A DNA stretch of 64,000 nt, from contig CAZSQM010000009.1 in the NCBI GenBank assembly GCA_964609025.1, forward strand, positions 1 to 64,000, in the 5' to 3' direction. Position 1 is the stretch's first letter; each line of letters begins with the position of its first letter. The notes beneath the pieces are model-generated. The model was not told where the DNA came from. It saw only the letters and a list, made by a program, of their open reading frames with translations, and ran no database searches. The stretch is from SIG307 sp964609025 (GTDB lineage Bacteria; Bacillota; Clostridia; Lachnospirales; Lachnospiraceae). Below, piece by piece: positions 53,141 to 61,742 of this stretch. The translations under genes were made by a program, and so were the position numbers.

Positions 53141-53229
53141 TATTCCTTCCTACGTTGGCATTATCCACATCAGGTATACGGGTCGAAGTTCTCAACTTCC
53201 TCTCAGCCTGTTTACAAGCTCCCCGGCTA
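53141..53229 (-). promoter_or_regulatory. TPP (thiamine pyrophosphate) riboswitch
   Basis: The minus strand shows GGGGAGC, GCTGAGAGGA, then GACCCGTATACCTGATGTGG and ATAATGCCAACGTAGGAA, the standard THI-box signatures. It controls thiC transcription through the terminator that follows. Confidence 0.95.
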
Positions 53230-53246
53230 TTCTGTTTTCTAAGGGC

Positions 53247-53275
53247 ATTATACCATATGTGCGTTTCAAGGTCAA
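53247..53275 (-). promoter_or_regulatory. Promoter of the TPP riboswitch-thiC unit
   Basis: TTGACC (53275-53270) and TATAAT (53252-53247) lie 17 bases apart on the minus strand. Transcription would start just before the aptamer. Confidence 0.85.
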
Positions 53276-53317
53276 TTCCGAATATATTGTTTTTCGGCTA
53301 TTTAAATTCTTCTCACT

Positions 53318-53533
53318 TCACCTTTCCATTCCGCCATCCAATATTTTCTCAAAAAACTCCAGAAATCCGTCTTCCACAGCAACCTGGTCCAGTTCATCCT
53401 CCGGTACATTCGGAACGATAATCCCCTTTGCTTTTAAATCATTCAAACCGATTAATTCTATATCAAATTTTTCCAATCTGCGTTTCATCGCCGACAACTT
53501 TGCCGGATTTCCTGTTCCGTATAATATCTTCAT
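53318..53533 (-). pseudogene. RdgB/HAM1-like NTP pyrophosphatase, N-terminal fragment
   Basis: The first ~48 residues (MKILYGTGNPAKLSAM, the T-x-N-x2-K nucleotide motif, through LNDLKAKGIIVPNVPED) match the N-terminus of an inosine-triphosphatase-like protein. The frame then continues as an unrelated stretch and stops after 71 residues, while full proteins have about 190. It is therefore truncated, probably inactive. ATG at 53533. Confidence 0.6.
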
Positions 53534-53643
53534 TTTCAAATCATCCTTTTTATCATTTACAAGATTAGGGTGTCAAAAGCCTCATGGACTACAAGGAACT
53601 TGCCCTGTGTAAGGATTTTTATTGGAATTCTACGGAGGATGAT

Positions 53644-53780
53644 AGACTTTCTTATTACTCCGTACTCTGGTCAGCAACGCCCGGACAGGATGTCCGAGCG
53701 AGGTCGCACGCGACAAGGATGTCGCGTAAGGACCGGTTGCGTCACTTTTACTCTTCTTATCGGAGTAATTAGAAAGACTT
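53644..53780. repeat. Repeat R1, copy 2
   Basis: The 137-bp element has the ends AGACTTTCTTATTACTCCG and CGGAGTAATTAGAAAGACTT and the internal hairpins GCCCGGACA...TGTCCGAGC and CACGCGACA...TGTCGCGT. It matches copy 1 end to end in the opposite orientation. The element end overlaps the last codons of the DUF1848 gene. Confidence 0.8.
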
Positions 53781-54680
53781 CACTTTTCGCTCCGTTATCT
53801 TATCATTTTCATCAGGCACTCCGCACAATATCGGTGATGCCGGATCATATGTGCTGCAATTCTTTACAACACTTTCTTCGCTGTAATTCGCATAACAATA
53901 TTTGCACCCGTTTTTACATGTATTATATGTGCCAATATCTACACTTTCCATACACCCACATGCTTGTCTCTGATTTTTATCTTTTCCGGCTTTCAGCTTA
54001 CAGCCGGTTATTTCTTCTATCAGTGCTTTATCAATGCAGCAGTTATGTTCAATCCCGCATTCATCCAAATCTATACTTTCGGCACAGCTGCCGACTGACA
54101 TTCCGTTTGCTCTTGCAATTTGGCTTATTTTGGTGGCAAACCTCAATAGCTCCGGCTCATCAATCTCATATGCCTCAAGTAGTTCCATATTTCTTTTATT
54201 CTTTGCATATACATCCCCAAAGCTTATGACACATTTCTTTGTATCTCCCTTAAGAGCTGTTGCAATTTGCTCAAATGCTTTTAAATGATATTCCGGAGTA
54301 TACTTTTTTGTGAAAATAATAGGATCATATCTCCAAATGACTTTTTGTTTTCCGATTCTCTTTGACAACTCCTGAAAGATCGGAATCATCTTTTCCTTTT
54401 TATGCGGAACATTACACTCCATATCATTTCCGTAACCGGTCAGAGTGAACTGAAAATAGTAGTTATATTCCGCAAGTTCGTCCAATCTGTTTATCATCGG
54501 CTCCGGATTCTTTGTCCAAAAAACGATACAGTCGACTACCTCCGGCGATATAGTAATCTTACCCACCTGATGCACATTCATTGGATTTCTGACATACACA
54601 AAGCCCTCTTTTATTCTGTTAAAAAACCATTCCGAATAATAATTGGGAATGTCCGTTCTGCGACTTACACTTAATATCAT
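53769..54680 (-). CDS. DUF1848 protein, radical-SAM-like
   Basis: A 303-residue protein starting MILSVSRRTDIPNYY, the hallmark of DUF1848, with GKQKVIWRYDPIIF in the centre. The C-terminal half is cysteine-rich, including CKNGCKYCYANYS, which could hold an Fe-S cluster as in spore-photoproduct-lyase-like radical SAM enzymes. Function unknown. The last four codons (KSF and the stop) coincide with an end of repeat R1, so the natural C-terminus may have been replaced. Confidence 0.8.
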   Translation of the reverse strand: MILSVSRRTDIPNYYSEWFFNRIKEGFVYVRNPMNVHQVGKITISPEVVDCIVFWTKNPEPMINRLDELAEYNYYFQFTLTGYGNDMECNVPHKKEKMIPIFQELSKRIGKQKVIWRYDPIIFTKKYTPEYHLKAFEQIATALKGDTKKCVISFGDVYAKNKRNMELLEAYEIDEPELLRFATKISQIARANGMSVGSCAESIDLDECGIEHNCCIDKALIEEITGCKLKAGKDKNQRQACGCMESVDIGTYNTCKNGCKYCYANYSEESVVKNCSTYDPASPILCGVPDENDKITERKVKSF

Positions 54681-54722
54681 CAGCCTTCGTCCTCACTCCT
54701 TTTCTTCCGCACCTCGCTTTCT

Positions 54723-55364
54723 CTAATGCTTTCCCGTTAGTTTAAAAGCATCCTTCACCAGCAAAAGTGTATCATCTACCGTTCTTTCTTCATCTCTTAA
54801 AATCACATTAAAACCGGAATTAAGAAAACTGTTATATATCTCCCTTGAATTAACCCTCTTTAAGCACTCTCTGAAGTTTTCTATTGCTTCATCAGGATTT
54901 TCCTCTTTTAGCAGCAACTGATATAAAAATTGTTTCTCTCTATCAGGTCTTTCAAAAAATCTTTTGACGGATATATCCGGCTCTGCTAACATAATCAAAA
55001 CATGCTCTTTATCTGATATTTCTGCCAGCACTTCTACCGGAATATTGGTATCAACAAATATAGGCTTGTCCTGCTCAGATAGTTTTTCAAGAATTTTCAG
55101 TTCCAAAATAGTACATTCTTTTGTTGTCTGCTGAATCCATGCCTCATATTCATCCGGTGTCCTTCTGATAAAGTCACTCCAGTTTTGCAAATCTCTCGTG
55201 TATGTCAACCCCGGAAATTCCCGGCTATCCAAATCTGCAATCAGTTCGTCATGATAATTTTCTCCACAGGCTATGCCATTATATTTTTCAGCCAGCAATT
55301 TTACCATAGTGGACTTACCTGCATATGCAGTTCCGTTTATAAAATATACATTGGCAAATTTCAT
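54723..55364 (-). CDS. P-loop kinase-like ATPase
   Basis: A 213-residue protein with Walker A GTAYAGKST near the N-terminus and a LID-like region FERPDREKQFLYQ. It resembles shikimate-kinase-like or AAA nucleoside/antibiotic kinases, but the substrate is not readable. The ATG at 55364 has GGGAGG; the frame is open 31 codons further into repeat R2, without a site. Located in the AT-rich island. Confidence 0.7.
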   Translation of the reverse strand: MKFANVYFINGTAYAGKSTMVKLLAEKYNGIACGENYHDELIADLDSREFPGLTYTRDLQNWSDFIRRTPDEYEAWIQQTTKECTILELKILEKLSEQDKPIFVDTNIPVEVLAEISDKEHVLIMLAEPDISVKRFFERPDREKQFLYQLLLKEENPDEAIENFRECLKRVNSREIYNSFLNSGFNVILRDEERTVDDTLLLVKDAFKLTGKH

Positions 55365-55388
55365 CCTATATTTTCCTCCCCATAACAT

Positions 55389-55474
55389 TATATCATGAAC
55401 TTCGTTCATGATCTCCAACTCCGCTCGGATTTTGCAAGCAAGCTTGCAACTCCTCACTACGTCTTTATTATATC
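55389..55474. repeat. Repeat R2, copy B
   Basis: It has the same architecture as copy A: hairpin ATCATGAA/TTCATGAT, then a TTGCAAGC/GCTTGCAA stem. Compared with copy A both sides of the second stem changed so that an A-T pair became G-C. It lies immediately upstream of the P-loop kinase start, in its 5' leader region. Confidence 0.75.
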
Positions 55475-55658
55475 ACTTCCGCGCGCATAAAACCATTGAA
55501 TTTTGCGATAACATCCTCTACCCGGAAATTAAATAAACCATTATCTTCAGGTAAGCAATGCTATTTTTTCAGTTTTTAAAAATTTTCTGTAATTTTTTTG
55601 CTGTTCCGGACGTTATATATATGAAAAGCTTTTCAAATTGAAACAAAGGAGAATAGAG

Positions 55659-56165
55659 ATGGATTCAACCGAGGTTGAGATTGTTGCAAGAAAATATCTG
55701 GATTCCGTATATCGTGTAGCAATCAACTACTCAAAAAATGCACAGGATGCAGGCGATGCCGTTCAGAATGCGTTTCTTAAGCTGATGAAAACAGATATGA
55801 TTTTTTCAGATGATGAACACATTCGCAGATGGCTGATTAAGGTAACAATCAATGAATGCAAAAGCTTCTGGAGAAGGCTTACCAAGCATTCGATATGCAG
55901 TCTTGATGAGCTTTATGATAATGGTTACGAACTGCCCATCGCGGCAAATGATGAATACAATACAGCCAATCGTGCGAGAGAACTCTGGGATGCGGTAATG
56001 CATCTGCCTGCGAAATACAGCATTGTTCTTCATTTGTATTATTATGAAGGTTATTCGGTTGACGAAATCTCGAAAATGGTGGGAATTACACAATCAAATG
56101 TGCAGGTTCGCCTCATGCGCGGAAGAAAAATGTTAAAGGAAAGCTTAGAAGGAGAAAAACTATGA
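55659..56165 (+). CDS. ECF-type RNA polymerase sigma factor
   Basis: A 168-residue sigma factor. Region 2 shows VYRVAINYSKNAQDAGDAVQNAF and region 4 the helix-turn-helix YYEGYSVDEISKMVGITQSNVQVRLMRGRK (in pieces). It directs transcription of a stress or envelope regulon. It overlaps the following anti-sigma gene by four bases (ATGA). The ATG at 55659 has AAAGGAG; a TTG seven codons earlier is not preferred. Confidence 0.92.
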   Translation: MDSTEVEIVARKYLDSVYRVAINYSKNAQDAGDAVQNAFLKLMKTDMIFSDDEHIRRWLIKVTINECKSFWRRLTKHSICSLDELYDNGYELPIAANDEYNTANRARELWDAVMHLPAKYSIVLHLYYYEGYSVDEISKMVGITQSNVQVRLMRGRKMLKESLEGEKL

Positions 56166-56689
56166 CGGAAAATAAAAGGAATAAGAGCATGAATGACGAG
56201 TTGGATAGTCTTTACGAGGCAGTGTTTGACGGCATAAAAGCTCCTGACGAGCTTTACAGAAAGGTGGCAAACATGAAGAGTATAGCAAGAAGTAAAACAA
56301 ATATTACACAAAGGGTTGTTATCGCTGCCCTGGTAACGCTTTTCGTTGTATTCAGCAGCAATCTCGCGGTGTATGCAGCAACCGGAACCGGCTGGATTGG
56401 ACGCATGATTGTATCATGGTCAGGTGAAGCAAAGGAAGTGGATTTCCGGGAAGATACAAATTCAGACGGGGATACTTATTACATCGGCACCGTTCAGGAT
56501 GAGAAAGGAAACGCACTTACAATAACAACCGATGACCCAGCAGTTCTTGACGGAAAAAGCTTCGAAGTCGATGGGACTGATGTTTATGTAACATCTGAGG
56601 ACGGAGAGAAAAAAAAGATTGAGGTAAACGATCAAGAGGAGGGATTCACTGCGTCTCCGGTTTGGGTTACACCATTACCTAAAAAGTAA
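56162..56689 (+). CDS. Anti-sigma factor-like membrane protein
   Basis: A 175-residue protein. An N-terminal cytoplasmic segment (about 50 residues) is followed by one transmembrane helix (VVIAALVTLFVVFSSNLAVYA) and an exterior domain of about 100 residues. The arrangement and coupling to the sigma gene match anti-sigma factors of the DUF4179 type. It probably holds the sigma factor at the membrane. The signal sensed is unknown. Confidence 0.8.
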   Translation: MTENKRNKSMNDELDSLYEAVFDGIKAPDELYRKVANMKSIARSKTNITQRVVIAALVTLFVVFSSNLAVYAATGTGWIGRMIVSWSGEAKEVDFREDTNSDGDTYYIGTVQDEKGNALTITTDDPAVLDGKSFEVDGTDVYVTSEDGEKKKIEVNDQEEGFTASPVWVTPLPKK

Positions 56690-56776
56690 CTTGATATTTC
56701 TACTGAAAAATTCATTGCATTCCCAGATCTTTGCTCATGTCGCACCGGTGCGCACAAAAAGGAATGTTAAACTGTC

Positions 56777-56859
56777 CTCGGAACCGAGGTCGTTGGAACA
56801 AAAAGAGCCCCTGCAATTCGCAGGGGCATTTTTTGTTCCAATTATCTCTTTGAGAACTG
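56777..56859. repeat. Duplicate of the rpsI tail and terminator (unit 1)
   Basis: The unit contains a CCTCGG/CCGAGG hairpin, a long terminator stem (GCCCCTGC/GCAGGGGC extended by GGAACAAAAA/TTTTTGTTCC) and the 19-base ATTATCTCTTTGAGAACTG, an exact copy of the last codons of rpsI. The same layout repeats at 56931-57022 where it is the real rpsI end. The stem sequences differ but remain paired. No gene is present in 56690-57003. Confidence 0.7.
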
Positions 56860-56948
56860 TCCATGCGTTAAGAAAACGTGCCGGTGGCACGTTTTTAGCG
56901 TGGAGACACTCATGCTGTGCTGAGTGTCGACCTCGGAAACCGAGGTCA

Positions 56949-57003
56949 TTTGGAATCAAAAAGAACCCGGCAACAAAGTTGCCTGGGTCCTTTGGATTCC
57001 AAA
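56949..57003 (-). terminator. Terminator of rpsI
   Basis: On the minus strand a stem of about 25 bp (CCCAGGCAAC paired with GTTGCCGGG, extended by TTTGGAATC/GATTCCAAA) starts right after the rpsI stop and includes TTCTTTTTG. On the other strand it would stop transcripts coming from the sigma/anti-sigma operon. Confidence 0.8.
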
Positions 57004-57396
57004 TTATCTCTTTGAGAACTGCGGAGCACGTCTTGCAGCCTTTAAGCCGTACTTCTTTCTTTCCTTCATACGAGGATCTCTGGTTAAGAAGCCTGCCTTC
57101 TTTAATGCCGGACGATAGTCAGCGTCTGCCTGTAACAGAGCACGGGAAATGCCGTGTCTGATGGCACCTGCCTGACCGGTGAACCCACCGCCGTGTACAT
57201 TTACAAGAACATCGAACTTGTCAGCGGTTTCCGTCAATGTTAACGGCTGACGAACGATAAGCTTTAAGGTCTCAAGACCGAAATACTCGTCGATATCTCT
57301 CTTATTAATCGTTACCTTACCGGTTCCCGGTACGAGGTATACTCTGGCAATACTGCTCTTTCTTCTGCCAGTACCGTAATATCTTGCTTTCGCCAT
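57004..57396 (-). CDS. rpsI: Ribosomal protein uS9
   Basis: A 130-residue protein with GRRKSSIARVYLVPG at the start and the basic tail ending APQFSKR, whose last residue contacts tRNA in the P site. It follows rplM by 24 bp, the usual pair. Its 3' end is duplicated in the downstream intergenic region. Confidence 0.97.
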   Translation of the reverse strand: MAKARYYGTGRRKSSIARVYLVPGTGKVTINKRDIDEYFGLETLKLIVRQPLTLTETADKFDVLVNVHGGGFTGQAGAIRHGISRALLQADADYRPALKKAGFLTRDPRMKERKKYGLKAARRAPQFSKR

Positions 57397-57420
57397 TTTT
57401 ATTTCCTCCTTTCGACCTGA

Positions 57421-57855
57421 TTAAAACTTAAGCTCTAATGCTTCCGGCTTCTGTGCAGCATGCGGATGCTCAGCACCGGCATATACATGTAACTTCGTAA
57501 TCATGCTTCTTCCTAACGGTCCCTTCGGAAGCATGCCCTTAACCGCAAGCGTAATCACGTCCGTCGGCTTCTTGTCAAGCATTTCCCTTAAGGTCGTTTC
57601 TCTCATTCCGCCCGGATAGTCGGAATGGTTGAAGTAAATCTTCTGATCTAACTTCTTACCGGTAACCTTTACCTTTTCTGCGTTTACTACAATCACGTTG
57701 TCGCCGGTATCAATAAACGGGGTGTAGGTCGGCTTGTTCTTACCTCTTAAAATCTTAGCGATTTCAGAGGAGAGGCGGCCTAAGGTCTTTCCCTGTGCAT
57801 CGATTACATACCACTTTCTTTCGATGGTAGCCGGGCTTGCCATAAATGTCTTCAT
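57421..57855 (-). CDS. rplM: Ribosomal protein uL13
   Basis: A 144-residue protein starting MKTFMASPATIERKWYVIDA, with LGRLSSEIAKILRGK and GMLPKGPLGRSMITKL. Part of the large ribosomal subunit. The start at 57855 has GGAGG; the frame is open for 14 further codons upstream. It has its own promoter and a structured leader. Confidence 0.97.
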   Translation of the reverse strand: MKTFMASPATIERKWYVIDAQGKTLGRLSSEIAKILRGKNKPTYTPFIDTGDNVIVVNAEKVKVTGKKLDQKIYFNHSDYPGGMRETTLREMLDKKPTDVITLAVKGMLPKGPLGRSMITKLHVYAGAEHPHAAQKPEALELKF

Positions 57856-57897
57856 AGCGTTTCCTCCTTCATTCATCTCAAATGTCGTTCTATTCAA

Positions 57898-57923
57898 GCA
57901 TGGTCAGCTTCCGCCGACAATGC
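57898..57923 (-). promoter_or_regulatory. Hairpin in the rplM leader (possible autoregulatory leader)
   Basis: The minus strand folds as GCATtGTCgGC / GCtGACcATGC with a GGAA tetraloop. The leader is about 86 nt. L13 leaders are known in Firmicutes as autoregulatory RNA, but I cannot confirm this is a member. Confidence 0.45.
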
Positions 57924-57947
57924 GGAATAACCTTACCAACAGTTCGC

Positions 57948-57976
57948 ATTATAGCGGCTGCAAGAACGAAAGTCAA
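57948..57976 (-). promoter_or_regulatory. Promoter of rplM-rpsI
   Basis: TTGACT (57976-57971) and TATAAT (57953-57948) are 17 bases apart on the minus strand. This separates rplM-rpsI from the upstream truA transcript. Confidence 0.85.
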
Positions 57977-58081
57977 GCGTTTTTCCAAGGTTTTTTGAAG
58001 AAATTTTAAATTTTCTTAGTTTTCATTCACAAAAATCATTTTTCAAATTACAAATCCTAGTGAATTTAATGTTTTTTCAAT

Positions 58082-58879
58082 TCACTCCTTTTTAAAGCCC
58101 GCAACCTGTGCCTGCTTTTTCTTCCACACTTCTTCCGGGTCCGGAAAATACTCGATTCCGACCAACATCAGCCCCTTTGCCGGTGCGGTCGGTCCTGCCG
58201 CCTCACGGTTCTTTGCCTCTATCATTTCCTTTACCTCTTCCGGTCTTCTCTGATGCTCTCCGACTAACAGAAGGGTTCCCGCGATAATGCGCACCATATT
58301 ATAGAGGAAACCGTTTCCGGTAATCCGAATCGTAATCAAATGTCCGTCCCGCTCAACCTCCAGGGAATAAACGGTACGGACATGGTCCGGCACCTGTGCC
58401 TTTGTAGAGCAGAAGCTGGTAAAATCATGCTCGCCAAGAAAATACTGCGCCGCCTCCCGCATTGCTTCCACATCCAGATTGTGATAAACAAAATGAGTGT
58501 ACCCACGATTAAAAGGCTGCACAAAGTCCGCATTCCAGATTTTATACTCGTAGGTCTTTTTACTGTCCCACTTTCGCGGATGAAACTCCGGCGCCACCTC
58601 AAAGGACCTCTGAATCACGATATCCTCCGGCAGACTGTGGTTTAGGGCATAACAAAGCTTTTCCGCAGGAATCCGGGTATCGGTATCAAACACCGCCACA
58701 TTTCCCATCGCATGGACGCCGGAGTCGGTACGGCTGGCACCGATTACCGCAATCTCTTCCTTCAACAGACGGGACAGTTCACGGTTTAAAACCTCTTCCA
58801 CCGTAACGGCATTCGGCTGAATCTGCCAACCGCAGTATTTTGTTCCGTCATATGCCACAATTAGCATAATTCGCCGCAT
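58082..58879 (-). CDS. truA: tRNA pseudouridine(38-40) synthase
   Basis: A 265-residue enzyme with the catalytic aspartate in GASRTDSGVHAMG and the segment GNGFLYNMVRII. It isomerises U38-40 in the anticodon arm. The start at 58879 (MRRIMLIVAYDG) is chosen because it matches the family; the frame is open for 32 codons more. A Lys-rich tail follows the domain. It follows ecfT by 96 bp. Confidence 0.95.
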   Translation of the reverse strand: MRRIMLIVAYDGTKYCGWQIQPNAVTVEEVLNRELSRLLKEEIAVIGASRTDSGVHAMGNVAVFDTDTRIPAEKLCYALNHSLPEDIVIQRSFEVAPEFHPRKWDSKKTYEYKIWNADFVQPFNRGYTHFVYHNLDVEAMREAAQYFLGEHDFTSFCSTKAQVPDHVRTVYSLEVERDGHLITIRITGNGFLYNMVRIIAGTLLLVGEHQRRPEEVKEMIEAKNREAAGPTAPAKGLMLVGIEYFPDPEEVWKKKQAQVAGFKKE

Positions 58880-58975
58880 AACGATCCCCTTTCCTGTAAA
58901 ATTAGGGTTTGACCCCAAGTCCGGTTCCGAATAGACCGTTTTATTCATCCAAAGCCTAAAGCTCCAAGGAAGCAA

Positions 58976-59782
58976 CTACCGGAACAAAAAACCGCTTCCA
59001 ATCACACTTCCGAGATACACAAACAAAATGAGATACGCCACTGCGTCCCTCTTCTTATACTTTAACGGCTTCATCTTTGTACGTCCTTCCCCGCCGTGGT
59101 AACAGCGGGCCTCCATCGCAAGCGCCAAGTCGTTTGCACGGCGGAACGCCGACACGAACAACGGCACTAAAAGCGGCACGAGAGCCTTTGCGCGCTGCAA
59201 CAGCTTTCCGCTTTCAAAGTCTGCACCTCTTGCCTGCTGGGCTTTCATAATTTTATCCGTTTCCTCGATGAGAATCGGAATGAACCGAAGCGCAATCGAC
59301 ATCATCATTGCAATCTCATGCACCGGAACCCGAATCTTTTTCAGGAAGCCAAGTCCCTTTTCCAAACCGTCCGTCAGCTGGTTCGGCGTGGTGGTAAAGG
59401 TCATAAGCGACGAACCAAGTACCAGAAGCACAAGGCGCACCGCCATCAGCGCCGCCATAATCACACCCTCGTCGTAGATGTGGATAATCCAAAAAGAGAA
59501 TACTTCCTCGCCTTCTCTTGTCAGCAGCAGGTTAAACAGCAATGTAATTAACAGCAGAAACAGCACCGGACGGAGTCCCCGCACGATATACCGGAACGGC
59601 ACCTTGGAAAGCTTAATCACACAGCCCACAAACACCGCGGCAATCACATAGCCGAGATACCCCGAAAACACAAACAGGGAAAGCAAAAAAAGCATCGTTC
59701 CGGCAAGCTTTACCCGCGGGTCCAGCCGATGTATCGGCGAATCCACCGGGTAATACTGTCCGATGGTAATATCACGAATCAT
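58976..59782 (-). CDS. ecfT: ECF transporter transmembrane protein EcfT
   Basis: A 268-residue protein with about five helices and two coupling motifs: QQARGADF and EARCYHG (Ala-Arg-Gly/Cys type). It forms the energising module with EcfA1 and EcfA2 and is shared by several vitamin-binding S components, none of which is in the window. Overlaps ecfA2 by four bases (ATGA). Confidence 0.94.
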   Translation of the reverse strand: MIRDITIGQYYPVDSPIHRLDPRVKLAGTMLFLLSLFVFSGYLGYVIAAVFVGCVIKLSKVPFRYIVRGLRPVLFLLLITLLFNLLLTREGEEVFSFWIIHIYDEGVIMAALMAVRLVLLVLGSSLMTFTTTPNQLTDGLEKGLGFLKKIRVPVHEIAMMMSIALRFIPILIEETDKIMKAQQARGADFESGKLLQRAKALVPLLVPLFVSAFRRANDLALAMEARCYHGGEGRTKMKPLKYKKRDAVAYLILFVYLGSVIGSGFLFR

Positions 59783-60669
59783 CTCCCGCCTCCTTTCCAG
59801 TCGGCAAGAAGAAGTTCCCTTGCTTCCTCTACGGTGGTCGCATTGTGCGGCAGCAAAATCCCCGCGTTTTTCAGCGACTCCGACAGGTAGGTGACCTGCG
59901 GCGCCGCAAGACCTATCTTTTCTAAGTCCTGATATGACTCAAATACCTCTTTTGGCGTTCCGTCGCAGAAAACCCTGCCTCCGTTCATTACAATCAATCT
60001 GGAGGCATATTTCGCCACATCCTCCATGCTGTGGGAAACCAGAATAACCGTTCTGTTTCCTTCGCTGTGAATCTGTGCGATACGGTCTAATATTTCATCA
60101 CGCCCCCGCGGGTCAAGTCCGGCGGTCGGCTCGTCCAAAATCAAAATCTCCGGCTGCATGGCGAGCACCCCCGCAATCGCCACACGGCGTTTCTGTCCCC
60201 CCGAAAGTTCAAACGGGGAGGCGTCGTAAAGCGACTCGCTCACTCCCGCTTCCTTTAACGCCGCAAAGGTGCGCATATCCACCTCAAGCTGCGGCAGTCC
60301 CATATTCTTCGGACCGAACGCAACATCCTTGACTACGGTCGTTTCAAAAAGCTGGTGTTCCGGGTACTGAAAAACCAGCCCTACCTTACTGCGTAATTCC
60401 TTTTTATTATAATCGGCAGCGCCGATGTCGTTTCCCTGATAATAAATATGCCCGGAGGTAGGCGCAAGCAGTCCGTTTAAATGCTGCACCAACGTCGACT
60501 TTCCGGAACCGGTATGCCCGATCAAACCGATAAATTCCCCTTTTTGCAGTACCAGATTAATGTCCTGTAATGCATACTTTTCATACGCCGTACCGGCGCC
60601 GTAAACATAATTCACATGATCCAGTACCATGCACTCCCGCAAATCTCTGTTCATTACTTCCGCTTCCAT
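59779..60669 (-). CDS. ecfA2: ECF transporter ATP-binding protein EcfA2
   Basis: A 296-residue ATPase with Walker A GHTGSGKST, Q-loop VFQYPEHQLFE, signature LSGGQKRR, Walker B ILILDEPTAGLDP and VSHSMED. The order ecfA1-ecfA2-ecfT and the overlap with ecfT are standard for Firmicutes. It energises vitamin uptake. The ATG has AAAGGAGG. Confidence 0.94.
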   Translation of the reverse strand: MEAEVMNRDLRECMVLDHVNYVYGAGTAYEKYALQDINLVLQKGEFIGLIGHTGSGKSTLVQHLNGLLAPTSGHIYYQGNDIGAADYNKKELRSKVGLVFQYPEHQLFETTVVKDVAFGPKNMGLPQLEVDMRTFAALKEAGVSESLYDASPFELSGGQKRRVAIAGVLAMQPEILILDEPTAGLDPRGRDEILDRIAQIHSEGNRTVILVSHSMEDVAKYASRLIVMNGGRVFCDGTPKEVFESYQDLEKIGLAAPQVTYLSESLKNAGILLPHNATTVEEARELLLADWKGGGR

Positions 60670-60709
60670 CCCGCCGCCTCCTTTCTATCGAATCTTCCTG
60701 TTTCTGCTT

Positions 60710-61591
60710 CTATACTCTGCTCTCCCGCATCCTGTTTTTTGCCGCACAATAGGCCGCCGTAAACTCCTCTACGGTAAGAATCCCGTCCGGCAACGGCACG
60801 CCCTGTTTTTTCAGTTCATAGGCAAGCTCTGTTACCTGCGGCACATCCAGACGATACTTTTTTAACAGTTCTACCTTGGAAAATACCTCCCGCGGCGTTC
60901 CCTGCATCACAATTTTCCCTTCATCCATTACAATGACGCGGTCGGCGTCGATAACTTCGTCCATATAGTGTGTAATCAGCAGAATCGTTACCCCTTCGAT
61001 TTTATTCAGCTCGTGTATCGTTTTTATAACCTCCCTGCGCCCTACCGGATCAAGCATGGCAGTCGGCTCGTCCAATACAATACAGTCCGGCCGCATTGCC
61101 ATAATACCCGCAATGGCAACGCGCTGTTTCTGCCCGCCGGAAAGCTTATTCGGCGAGTGGTTGCGATATGCCAGCATTCCTACTGCGGTCAGGCTTTCCA
61201 CTACCCTGCGCCAGATTTCTTCGGTCGGCACACCGATATTTTCCGGTCCGAAGGCAACGTCCTCCTCTACAACCGTAGCAATAATCTGATTATCCGGATT
61301 TTGGAACACCATGCCGGCGCTCCGGCGGACATCCCATAAATGCTCCTCATCCTTTGTATCCATATCATTTACCAAAACCACACCCTCCGTCGGCGTAAGC
61401 AGTGCATTGATGTGCTTTGCCACCGTGGACTTTCCGGAACCGTTATGACCCAAAATTGCGACAAACTCGCCCCGTTTTACCTCAAAGCTCACTTCATCCA
61501 GCGCCCGGGCAATACTCTCCACATTGCCTTCCTCGTCACGGCGGATATATTCAAATACAAGCTTATTTGTAGAAAGCATATTCTTCTTCAT
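60710..61591 (-). CDS. ecfA1: ECF transporter ATP-binding protein EcfA1
   Basis: A 293-residue ATPase with Walker A GHNGSGKST, Q-loop VFQNPDNQIIA, signature LSGGQKQR, Walker B CIVLDEPTAMLDP and the switch ITHYMDE. It is the partner of EcfA2 in the vitamin-uptake energising module. It begins about 190 bp after rplQ, separated by a terminator. Confidence 0.94.
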   Translation of the reverse strand: MKKNMLSTNKLVFEYIRRDEEGNVESIARALDEVSFEVKRGEFVAILGHNGSGKSTVAKHINALLTPTEGVVLVNDMDTKDEEHLWDVRRSAGMVFQNPDNQIIATVVEEDVAFGPENIGVPTEEIWRRVVESLTAVGMLAYRNHSPNKLSGGQKQRVAIAGIMAMRPDCIVLDEPTAMLDPVGRREVIKTIHELNKIEGVTILLITHYMDEVIDADRVIVMDEGKIVMQGTPREVFSKVELLKKYRLDVPQVTELAYELKKQGVPLPDGILTVEEFTAAYCAAKNRMRESRV

Positions 61592-61678
61592 AACGGCCTC
61601 CTTTCGGATTATTCATCATGCCGACTTACTAAATTTGAGCTTCTTTCCATATACACATTCAAATATTTGCAAACCATT

Positions 61679-61704
61679 CCGGAACCTTGTACAGAAGGTT
61701 CCGG
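61679..61704. other. Perfect 10-bp hairpin between rplQ and ecfA1
   Basis: CCGGAACCTT and AAGGTTCCGG enclose a six-base loop. No T-run follows on the minus strand, so it is not an obvious terminator. It could protect RNA ends or be part of an ecfA1 leader. Confidence 0.4.
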
Positions 61705-61742
61705 AAGCCCTCGCTAACTCTCCTGAATATGCATACGGAAAA

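Noticed and set aside
56691..57161. 156-codon plus ORF across the rpsI terminators
   Set aside because: It runs through two terminator hairpins and the rpsI gene in antisense and shows no family features.
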